From positions 1-56,204 of the forward strand of contig JAHFHF010000014.1 of NCBI GenBank assembly GCA_023247055.1: a DNA stretch of 56,204 bases, in the 5' to 3' direction. The position numbers and the translations under genes are program-made. The stretch comes from Candidatus Omnitrophota bacterium (GTDB lineage: Bacteria; Omnitrophota; Omnitrophia; Omnitrophales; Aquincolibacteriaceae). This document shows positions 27,701-39,700 of the stretch, piece by piece. How positions within the stretch are numbered: position 1 is the stretch's first letter; every line of letters starts with the position of its first letter. The notes under the pieces were generated by a model, which saw only the letters and a list, made by a program, of their open reading frames with translations, was not told where the DNA came from and did not search any database.

Positions 27701-30700
27701 CAGTCTTATGTGGAGCATGGAAGCAGGCATTCGAAATGGCCGCTCTATGCAAGTAGCGCTTATTCTCGTAGATTCTATGAAACGATCGATTAGACCACGG
27801 GTTTCTGCCGCGCAGCTATTGGCATTCCAAAACGCAATGAGCCCGGCCGAAAATTCAAATCGCCTGCGAGCTTGGCAAAATCCCCTAACAGTTTTTGATC
27901 AACTGCCATCCGGCACCCGGCAACTTGTCTATCACGGTGGATTGACCGTTATTGAAACCATGCAAGACGAGCATGCCAATTACCAGCGGTTTCAATTCGA
28001 ACTTTTTAAACATAACGCGCAAGAGCTTGGGTTTAAAAAGTGGGTTTTATGGCTGCCGGTTTTAACAGATAGCAGCGTTCAAGAATGGACCCGGGGCTAT
28101 GCTGAGGATTATGAAAAACTATCTGAGGCGTTAGAGAATTATTTAAATCGAAACGGAGCCCAAGGACCCCTTAAAGATTTTTTAGAGCTACCAAAGGAAT
28201 TTTCAGCGGCAACCCTCGATTATATGCATTATTTGGAAGCTTTAAGGCAGGTCCGCGAAGAAGCGGGCGCGCAGATCGGCGTTTTCTACTATCTTGGTCC
28301 GGGCAAACTTCATAGGCCCACGATGCAGCGGCTGGCAGAGCGTTACAAAGCCTGGGCAAAAGGAGCCAAAATCTTATTGCATTTGGATATTTCAGGCACG
28401 GCTTTTCCGCCGGTCAAAGGCAAATCCATTGCGATGGAGCATTTTGAAGCCTCGCCTGACTATGACAGCGAATCTTTTTACCCGCATGAGGCTCTTATGT
28501 ATACCGCCCATCAAATTGCCCAGGTGCCAGGGATAGGGTGGGGTGACCCGCATCAAACATCCGCTTTTGTGCTCAAAAATCATGCAGCGGATATCGAAGC
28601 TCTTTCAGCCGAAGGCGCGGCTTTGGCAAACTATAAGGATATCCTTCGAGCATTCAACAGCGCCACCTTTGACCAGGTTGTCAGAAAAGAAGAAAAAAGT
28701 CCTTTTGTGTTTATTTCTGCGGCCCCGCAGCGCCCGGATGGCGACGATAAGGCTACTGCCCAAGAACCCGAACCCGATTCGGGCGTGGACGTGGATGAAC
28801 CTGAATTGACAGGCGCTGTTCGTTCGGAGGTGCGGCAAGAAGTTAGAAGTTGGAAGTTCGATGTTGGAAGTAAAAGCGGGGAATCTCCTCTTCCAACTTC
28901 CGACCTCCAACTTCCAACTCGCTCTCGCCGCTCCGAGGTTCGCATGTTAGGCGCGGAAGCCGGATGGCTGGGCAAATATCCGGGCGCGCAGGCGCCGGAT
29001 GAATTTGCGGAAAAATACGCCAAGCCGTCAGCTTTTCTTGAAAAGCATCTCGCCTTGACGCATCAAAATGAAAATTTTTCGCGGTTGATGCTGACAGGCA
29101 ATGAGGAGCGGTGGGAGGAATGGCTTGACCGGCATTTGGCCAATGTGCCTAAGGGGGAGTTGGATTTGTTCCGCGTGCATGTGGCCGGCCGTTTTTTAAA
29201 GGCCGTCGATGATTACCGCGCGAGCCGGCCGTGGATTCAGAACGAATTCTGGAAAAAAAATAAAAATTTCCACGAAAATTTTCAAAGCAACGGATTTTAC
29301 CATTCGCCGGAATTCGTAAACTTGGTGCGCAGTTTTCTGGTTTATTACGACGGCGAATCCGGCAAGGTCGTGACCCGCCCCTGGAGCGTGCTTTACCGGG
29401 ACCAAGCCATGCGCAGCTTTGTGGCTTTGATCGACGCCGTACGTGAAGATTACAGCCTGCGCGAATTTAAATGGCCGGAGGTGACGCCGTCTTTCTGGCA
29501 AAGAAAGATTCACTCGGGTGTCTATGAGATTCGCGAACTTCTCATCCAGTTCATGGTGACGTGGCTTTATAAAATTCTCGGGATCATTTTAGTTCCGATC
29601 GTGCTCTATTTTGCGGCCGGGGTCGATTTTTCCTGGTTGATCGATCGGATCCCTTTTTTGAAAAATCTTATGGCCGAACACGCCAAAGCGGCTTATTCCG
29701 GCTTGGAAATTTTGGGTTTGGGACTTGCGGCCCTGGGCCTTGTGGCGGCCGGTCTTACGCTGAGACACTACGGCAAGAAACAGGAGGCTTGGTCGAAAGA
29801 AATCGAAGCCGGCTACTTTGACGAACGTTTAATTCAGCGCCTTGTCCATGTGACGGATGCGCAGATGAAGCAGCGGAATTCCGCTTTCAAAAAAATGTAT
29901 GCGAGTATTATTTCGGATTTAAAACCTTTGGCCAAAACCGGGCCCGCGGCTGAAGAATTTTCCGAGTGGCGCTCGGTATTGGGTGAAATCCGGCGGCTTT
30001 ATCTCGAGAATACGCGCCATGACCCCTCTGCCTGGTATTTGCGGGCCGTCGGCATGGTCCGGGAGATGCTTGATGACCGCATTGACACATCGCCTGAGAC
30101 GGCGGCCATTATTCTTTTGAGAGAATTGGAAGATGCCACCCCCGAAAAAAACTCGCTGGAAGTATGGGCGCGCGATACGCAATTGTCGGGTGAAGCGGCG
30201 GTTCAATTCCGGCGGATTATTGAGCGCGTGGCCGGGCAGTCGATGAGCCGGTCGCATGGAATGGATCTCGGTACGATGCATACCGCTTCGGCAGCCGCCG
30301 AAGCTTTTGGCGAACGCGAAATTGCACAGCCGCGGCAGGCCCGCGAGCGTGCTTTGCACGATGCTGTGGCTGCGGCGCACGCTCCCCGTGTCACAAAACG
30401 GGTGGCGCGTGAAATGGACCGGCAGTTTTTCGTGCGCTTGCTTGAAAAAATCCGCCTTTCCACCGAATCCCCGTATGCCAAACGGCAGACCGTCGCGGCG
30501 GTCTATGTCATGGGGTTGAAGCGTCTCAAAATAGCCCTTGGCGAATGGCAGCATCTCAAGAGCCGCGATCAGCATAATATCTCAGAATATGTCACGCGTT
30601 TGCTGGCCGCCGCCCGGCTGGGTCTTTATGAATTGCTGGATGAGTTGAGCCGGAACCCTGAGCAGTACGGTCTGAATCCAGCTTTGAGCGCAGACGAAAT

Positions 30701-33700
30701 CAATCAATGGAAACAGACGCTCGAAAAACATATCAGTTCTTTTTCGAGACAGGAACTGCTCGATGGCCTTGAAACGCTTCCCGCAGTACCCGAGGCGGCT
30801 ACCACGCGCGAGGCGCTGAAGACCGTGGATCAGGCGCTGCGGGACCCTGCGGAAGACTTGCCAGGCGCCGCCGCTTCTCTTACCAAAAATTTACCTTCGG
30901 ATTATCAAAATATTTTAGAGCGTCTGATCCAGCACATCTGGGAGGTAAGCGCGCCGGTGGTCCGGTACGAACAAGCGCGGCTTAAAGCCTTGGACGGCAT
31001 TGCGGACGCTTCAGAGCCGGCTTATTTAAGATCGCCGCGTCTGGACGCAACGCTTTTTGACCGCGGCCGTAATAAACATACGGGCCGGCAATTGATCCAT
31101 TATCTCGATCCTGCGCGGGATGCCGTAAAAGCCCTTCTTGGGAATGTGGGATATTCGGAAGCGGGTATTTCATACGAAGCTTTTAAAAATGCGGAAACGC
31201 CGGTTCGTCTGAGCCTGCTTGATCTCAAGGCGGTCCGGGATGTTTTTCGCGGCGCTCCAACTGCGGGTGAAGCCTTGGGCCGTTTACACAGCGCGCGTGA
31301 AGAGGTGAAGGATTTGTACCGCGCGGCCAAGGGAATTCCCCCTGCGCCCAAAGAACCTTTGGCGCGCCGGCTCATGGAAAATGAGATCCAGCTTCCGCCG
31401 TCTATCCGCCAATTTATCAATGACCAATTTGCCATTCTCAAAACCGCGCTGCGCGCTCTTCCTTCAAACGAGGCCGTGACCGAAGATTTTTTAAATAGTC
31501 TTGAAGGACAGTTTGGCATCATTCTTGATTTTGACGATACCCCTTACGAATACCGCAGCAAAAAAATGGGCGGGCTTGAAGGTCTGACCCATGACGACGT
31601 GGCCCGCTGGAAAGATGCATTTCTTTTGAAAAACTTACGGCAGATTGCCTGGCTGATTACGCTGCTGCGCGACTCTGATTTTTTTGCGGAGTTTTCTGCG
31701 TCCCGCGAGATCGATCGCTCCCTGCAGCTGCGTTTAAAATTACAAAAACTCATGCGTTATGCCTTAATCGGACTTAACGCGGCCGATATTCATGCGGTCC
31801 CCATGACGCCTGATTTTTACCAGCAAATGGCCGCTGGGCACAGAGGCCGTCCGCTTTGGAAGCAGTTGAAGCAAGTTATTGTGGATCTGGGTCTTTATCA
31901 TGCTTATGCGGATATGATCGCGGTGGGCGACGATTTATCGAACGTGGAGCATGTGCTGCTGGATATCAAACAGAACGGCAAGGTGACGCCTGTGGAAGTC
32001 TCAGCGCTGGATGCTCTTTTGACCGATGGCGGTGTGGCCAAAACCACGGGCTACGATATGTTTGCCGCGAAAACACCCTATCAACCGGCGCGTGCTGAAG
32101 TGCGAGTTGTGCTGGATGCTTCGATAGGCGAGGGCGGCGGGCAAGTCCTGCGCACAGCGGCGATTTTGTCGGCGCTCACCGGTCAGCCGGCGGAACTGGT
32201 GAAGATTCGCGCCCTTCGTGATCAGCCCGGATTAAGAATGGTTCATACCCTTAACTTGGATCTTATGGCTGAAATGGCGGATGCGACGCTTAGCGGCAAT
32301 GAACGCGGTTCTTCTCAAGTGCAGATACTGCCTGGAAAAATCAGCGGCGGAACTTATGCGAAGGATATGGACGCGCTGGGTGCCACCGAGAGCATCACAG
32401 GAACAGTGTTTCAGAGTTTGCTGCCGCTGCTTTCTTTTGCCCCGCAGGAATCGCACATTACCCTTCAAGGAGGCACACATATCAAGCATCAACTTCCGCT
32501 GAATCATGTGCAAGACATCCTGCTGCCGCTGGCGCGCCGCATGGGTATGGATGCGCATCTGGAACTTGTGCGTTACGGCTGGCACGGTCAAGGCGGCCAA
32601 GCGCGCATGCACATCCGGCCCGTGCAAGGCCCGCTGGCGCCGCTGTCATTGATCGAGCGCGGCGCTTTAAAGAAAATTCAGGCTGTGATTTATACGGCCG
32701 GCATTGCTGATGCCGAAGGAATCGCGGCTTTGCGCGAAGAATTACGCAGTAAATTAGCCCGAACATTTAGCGCAGAGCAATTTGAGATTTCCGTTGAAAA
32801 TGTCAGCGAGTTGTCTGCGAATGGCCCAGCCGTCTTTGTTACGCTTAGAGCGGATTATGAGCATGCTTCAGCCGGCGGCTTTGAGATTTTAAAAAAAGAT
32901 CTTAGCAAAGCAGCCAAGCGTTTGAAGGACCTCGTGGAAGAATTAACGCGATTTCATGAATCGGGCGCTGCCGTTGATAAGCATGTCGCGGACATGCTGG
33001 TGCTTTTGATGGCATTGGCGCAGGGCGAGTCCGTCATCAGCGTTTCCGAAATCACACCGCATCTTGCCACCAACATTCAAACGATCCAGGCTTTTTTGCC
33101 CGGCGCGCATTTTGATATGGCCGTTGACGCGCAAGGCAGTCTACCTAGGTTTGTGATCCGGGTCCAAGGCGTTGGGCAGCGCAACCCTACATCTTTCGAG
33201 GAGGAGGCGCGCTTATTGGAATCGCTTAGCGAAGATTCCGTGCGCCAGGCACAAGACCCCGCCGCATTCATTCTGGATATAGCCAGGCAGTACAAACAGG
33301 TGCCGCATTCGGCGGAAGGGTATCAAAAATTCCGGCGTTTAATTCGCGATGCGTTTCGCGCTTTTCCGCCGGCGCCGCGAATTTTGTCCGTCGTGGGCTT
33401 AAGCGCTTCCGGTAAGACCACCGCGGTCCGGCAGCTGCTTAAAAATCATCCCGATAAATTCACGCGGCTCATTCGTACGACGACGCGCTTTCCACGGCCT
33501 GAAGACTCCCGTCTGAAAAATCATCATTTCTTAAGCTCGGAAGAATTTGAACGCGAACTTCAGGACGGTTTTATGTATGCGCCCCGGTTCAATTCGGGCC
33601 ATCATTACGGTTACAGCCTCGAAGATGTATTAGAGGCCCTGCTCGAGAATAAAGTGCTCGTCATGGAAGCGCTCAGATCCTCTAAAACGCTGCAGCAGCT

Positions 33701-36700
33701 TTGGCCAAAAGCCCAAGTGCGTATCGCCGGCGTATTGCCTTTGCCCTATTCGGGAGAAACGGACGCAGCCTATGCCGAAAAAGCGGCGGATGTTTTGCGC
33801 GGCCGGATGCTCCGCCGCGATTCCAATATTAAACCAGCGGAAATCGAAAAACGTTTGCGCGAAACCGGCGATATTACCGAAATCCGCAGAGAAGCCGGGT
33901 TTATTCTTTTAAATCCAGATGGCGTACCCCCGGAGAATTTTTATCCGCAATTCGAAGCTTTTGCTCTGCGCGGGTACGATTGGAACGGTGCCGGTAAGCT
34001 GGCCGGAGAAATAGAAAGCTTGATCGATTTAATCCATCAGAAAAAAAGTGCCTCCAGCCAAAGGCTCAGCCTCGAAGATGCGAAAAATATCCGCGAAACC
34101 GCGCTTTGGGGCCTGGAAGCGCATAAGCATCAACTGCGCAAAGACGGCGTAACGCCTTATTTTGCGCATCAACTCCAGGTCGCGCGTACGCTGATCGAAA
34201 AATTCAATGTGACGGAGGCTTTGCCCATTCAAATCGCACTCTTGCATGATACGCGCGAAGACCAGGAAGGGTTTTACGATCAACTGAAAGTGATTTTAGA
34301 GCGCGATGTGGACGGCAGTTTACGTCAGCGTAAAGATATTAATTTAATTCGCCTTGGGGTTCGTATGTTAACCAAACTGAGCGAAGCTGCGGGCGGCGAA
34401 GCAGAGTATTTCCACCGGCTGGTCGATCCGCGCAGCATCTATAACAAGGATCTCCGGCCCGAATTTAAGGGCTCCGCACGCTATAGCGCTTATAGCGATG
34501 AATTTATCCGTCAAGTGCAGTTGATTAAGCTGGCGGATCGCATCGTCAACCTGCGCGACCTGAAAAATTTATTTGAAACCGGCCTGAATCTTGACGGCGT
34601 CGGAGCTTTTCCAGGAAAAATTTTCAACAAAACATTGCAGGGTTTCATCCCCCTGTTTCTGGAAAGCCCTGTCAATTTATTGACGCAGGCTGAGAAAAAC
34701 ATTTTTTATGCAGAGTTTTCAGCGGTACTCGAGGAAGCCATTGCTAACGTTAATCCGTTAGCCGCACCGCTGCAAAAAGCCGCCGTCGCCGCCAAAGCCC
34801 GTCTTTTGGTCAGAGCGGAGATGCGCGATGGGATTAAGGATTTTTCAACGCAGCGTCGTGATTTCCGACAACGCGCAGATAAATCCCGCCTTCAAGCATC
34901 TCAAACGTCATCCGGTAGTGAATATCCACGCGGGCTTCCCACAAACCGCGCGTTCCCTGGATCTTTTTCATCTGTAGCGAGGGATGACGCGGGTTTTCAG
35001 CCATTAAGTGGATTTGTTTATCCACTTTCTTCCGAATGGATTGAGGCAGATTTTTATAGAAACGGCGAAAGCTTTCGTATGCAAAAACTTTCACGAATGG
35101 AGGAAATCGATCAGGCCGCCGGAGGAGCCGTTGCCGCGGATACGCCCCATTTTCTTGTCTCTGGACGCCAAACGTTCTTTGGCTTGCCAGTCCCGGGTCC
35201 AGAAATAAGCCTGCTCCGGACGGGTGCGAATGAACATGGCGAAACGGATCACCTCATGCATTTGGGCCGCATTCAAGCTTTGCAAAACAGACAGAATGGT
35301 TTTTGGGATAGCGGATTTGATTTTCATAATTATCAAAATGCTAGCACAAATTCGAAACTAGAACAACCCGCTTTTCTTCCAACTTCTCCGCCAAAGGAAG
35401 GATCCGCCGTTTTTAAGGCGGACAACCTCCAACTTCTAACTCTCTTTGGCCGTTCAGAAGTGCGCACCGGTGAAACAGCACCCGGATCATTTCAGCAGGC
35501 GCTGGAAGCGAGGCTGGCGGAGATGTCGATGGATGAATTGCAAATCGCTTACGCGGAAGCCCAGCATCAGAAGGCTGACCTTGAAAAGCGGCTCAAAAAA
35601 AACTCACGGTTGACAATTTTCGGAGCCATTGAGCTCATCATTGCAGCCTCTTTCATTCCTCTTTTGGGAGTAGTTCAGGTGAATCTTCCGGCCGCCACGA
35701 TTGTTTCAGTGGCCGCCATTGTTTTTGGATTTTATCTGACGATCAGAAGCTTGCTGCGCGAACGCGTTTTGAAAGAACAGCGCAGAAAATTAGACAGCCT
35801 TGTCATGCAGATCGAGCTTGAGTTCCGAAAAAGACAACAGCCGGCACAGACAGAAACAACTTCGGCGGAGATTCAGCGAAAACAAGCCGAGATCGATCTC
35901 GCGAAAGACACCATTCATGCTTTACATGCCAAAGCCAACTTTTTTTTAGTGCTGACCCAGATGTTTGTCATGAGCGGCGTCGTCGGAGCATTTTTAGTGA
36001 TGCAATGGCTATTCATGCTGATAGGAAATGCCGTGATTGCCATGGCTGCCGCCGGCGTGTTTTTGGTTGTGGGCGTGTTTACGCCGTTTGCGCTGGCAAT
36101 CCGTTATGCCAAAAACGCGGACGCCGCCCATGATGCAACCATGGAAAAAATAGAAGCGTTAGACGCCCTTAAGAGGGCCGCGCAGCCTTCTACGCCAGAG
36201 GCAGCGAATTCACAGAACCTTGCTCGTTCCGAAATGCGTTCCACTGTTGCTGAAACACCCATGCATACGGCGCTGCCGGAAGATGACGCTGTTTGGCAAA
36301 GCATTATGACGCGGATTAATTTTATTCAGGCCAATATGGTTTATTTGGCCAGTAAAGACAAACATGAAGTCAAAATCGGCGGGCATCAAAGCGCCGCTTC
36401 TTCGATGAAAGACATTTTAATGGCCGCATGGCTGGCCATGCACGATCATGATTATGCGGCCGCCAAACCGCATGCTCAACCCGCCGATATGGCGATTCAA
36501 TTTTTGTTAGGCAAACTGCATCCGGACCCGGCCACCGCTCAAAAAATTCTTAGGCAATACCGCAACATGCCTGTGCCGGATTTGAAAAACGAATTACTCA
36601 AGGTGATTGCGGCGGATCTGCGCCCCGAGGATGCGCCGGCCATCCAAAAACTGATCGAACCGCTGCTGGCGGAACAGGGCGGCGAGACCTTGCCGTCTGA

Positions 36701-39700
36701 CGTTGAAGGTATTTCCGCCTACCCCAAGCCAGGCGGCCCAGGACGGCAACATATTCCCATGGGTTCGGTAGGCCTGGGCGCTTCAACGACGGTGGCTTTG
36801 GCCATTTTGCACCGCTATTTAGTCAAACGCGGCTACGATGTGCCCCGCGATGCGCATTTCTGGGCTTTGATCGGCGACGGCGAAACCGATGAAGGCAATG
36901 CGCTTGAAATGCTGAATGCTGCTGTGGAATACGAAGCTTCCAACGTGACTCATGTGATTGATTATAACCGACAATCGTTGGATGGAAACCGTGAGAGGTT
37001 TCATTACGACGAACTCAAACACCGTTACGGCCGTTGGAAAATCATCGAATTGCGCTGGGGCCGGAAAATCGAAGCCGAATTCCAAAAATCCGGAGGCGCT
37101 TTATTCAAAAAAGTCCTTCAAAAATTAACCAACGCCGAATATCAGGCCTTGCTTGCGATCGGCGCCCGGGCACCTGAAAACTTCGACCGCGAATTGAAAA
37201 TCGCGCTGAAGCCCAGGGTCCGCGAGACGGAACGACAAGCGCTTTCGGATTTTCTCGATGAAAGGGCCGGCAAACTTTTCGAATTGTTTACCGATCTTGG
37301 CGGACATGACCTGGTGAAGCTGACACGGGCGATGGAAGAGGCACGGGCTCAGCACAAAAAACCTGTGGCCATCATTGCCTGGACGATCAAAGGCCACGGC
37401 CTCCCCGCCTTGATGGGTAATCCCAAGAATCACAATCAAACTTTGACAGCCGGGCAAATGCAGGAACTGCGCGCCGCCTCCGGCATTCCGGATCAAGAAG
37501 ATTTTCCGATGTTTGCCGCAGATTCTAAAGAAGGCCAAATGCTGGCGCGGCTCAGCCGCCAAATCCAGCGCCAGGAAGCAATCAACGAAATGCAAGTGCA
37601 GAAAAATCATGATCAGGCCGCCGCTAAAATACCAGCGGTTTTTCCAAAGCGCTTTGACCTGGGCGCTATTTCAGGGCGTATCCCGACGCAGGTGGCGTTG
37701 AACACTTTAATCAGTCATCTTTTAAAAATTGCAAAAACCAACGAAAACGAACTCGATGCAACGGACCGGGCATGGAAACCTTTTGCGGACGGGCTTGTGG
37801 CCATTTCCCCGGATGTGATGCTTTCGACCCTGCCGTCCGCCGCGGGATCGATTTTTGGAAAACCTCCGGCCAACTCTGTGCGAGCGCTCATCCAAAGAGC
37901 TGCAGCGTACGGTCCGGCTTTGGATTTTGGCACCCGGCAATCCTGGCAGGGGCGTCACCTGGAAGCCGGGCTGGCGGAGATGAAGGCTGTCAATCTTGCG
38001 ATTGCCTTTGCAAAATCGGCCGGATTTTTTGGCGTACCGCTTTTTCCTATTGTACCGGCTTACGACATGTTTATTTTCCGCCGCGCGCTGGATATTTGGT
38101 TTTACGGCCAATATTGGAAAGCGCCGGTCATTGCGCTTGGCACGCCCTCCGGCTCCGGGCTTGCGCCGGAAGGCGGCCTGCATCAGTCGATCATGTCCCT
38201 GCTGATTGCTCTGATGATGCCCAATACGATTGCTTATGAGCCGGCCTTCATCGATGAGTTGGAATATATTTTTCCTGAGATCATGCGGCGCATGCTAACC
38301 GGCCAGACGGAAGACCGGGCGATTAGTTACATTCGCGCTTCAACGGTGCCTGTACCGAGAAAATTACTTTGGGAAAGATTGTCGCAGCAAAAAATCTATC
38401 AACCCAACGGGAAAACGCTTGGCCGCGAAGCAATCCAGCCTCTATGGGGCGAACAAGTGCTGCGTGGCGGCTACAGGCTCATTGACTTTCGCGGATTTTC
38501 GGTTGAAGACCGTCAGCGATACCTGCGCGAAGTTGTCAAAGCCGGAGATATTCCCGAGCTTTATCTTCAGCAGCCTGAGGCTTATAACCCGCTTGAGAAT
38601 GTCGTGCATATTCTAGTCAGCGGCCCGGCGGTGACTCAGGCCGTCGAAGCTTCCGACCAGCTTCTTAGGGCGGGCATTTACGCCAATGTGATTGTGATCA
38701 CCAGCCCGAGCCTGCTTGTGGGCCGGCACGGCCGCGATATTCAAGAGGCTGATTATCTGCAGTACTTAGACGCGCGGGATGAAAAAAACTATCCGCATTT
38801 ACGCCGCTTGATTCCGCTCGAAGAACGCGCCTTTGTTCCTGTGGTGGGGACAGCCGACGGCTCTTCGCTGCATCAGGCCTTGGTCGCGGCGCGTCTGGGG
38901 CTGCCTGCCGGCGTGGTGGATTTGGGCATTAACACAAACGGCCGTTCCATGCGCAGCGTCAAAGCCATTTGGCAAGCCCACGGCTTTGCTTCATCCAATA
39001 TCGTGATCGAAGCTGCAAAAATGCTGCAGAGCCGTGACTTAGCGCGGGGCGTCTTTAGCCAAATCCGTTCCGAAATGCGTTCGAAAACAAAGGTTGTGTT
39101 CGAGCCGGCGTGGCGCGCGAATATTCATGTGCTGCTCCGGGGCGGCAAAGCGGTGGAGGCGTTGCGCGATCACATGGTGGGGCTTGGCTATGATCCCACA
39201 AAAATTGAAGTCATCCCCGAAGGCTCTCAGCAGCAGCCCTTGCGGAAAATCTACGATATTCGGCTGGCGCTCCCTGACTCCGCGGGTATTTCTTCTGAAG
39301 AACTGATCTCCGGATTGGAAGCGGCGTTGGCCCTTACGTTGCGGAAACCTGCCAGGCGGCGCAATCCAAAACAGCCCCAGCCGGCGGCTACTAAAGACGC
39401 GCCTTCGCAGCCTCGTTTGGAACGATTGCTGGGCGACGAGCAAGATGCGGCTAAAGAAATAGTTAAAAGAGCCAGAGAACGAAGAGACTCAGGCCGGGCA
39501 GCGGTAGAGAGCGCCCGCGCCGCAGTGGCAGAAACTCAAAAAGAAGTAGACACAGCACGGCGTGAGTTGGAAGAAATACATCTGGCGGACATGCCTTCGT
39601 CTGCCGGAGAGGTTTGGTCTTGGCGGACTCTTTTGAGTGCTTTGACGGTTTTGTATGGAATGATTTTCTCGACGAAACTTTTCTTTCATTTGTGGAACGG

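Larger units (their letters stand above)
34827..35450 (+). other. Module 12: antisense toxin-antitoxin cassette in the giant frame
   Basis: 624 bases between motifs at 34812 and 35451. The plus-strand translation (208 residues) is low in structure and is the mirror of the toxin and antitoxin on the minus strand. The right end (about 35355-35445) is a diverged relative of the 85-base repeat (CTTCCAACTTC...CCTCCAACTTC). Confidence 0.75.
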
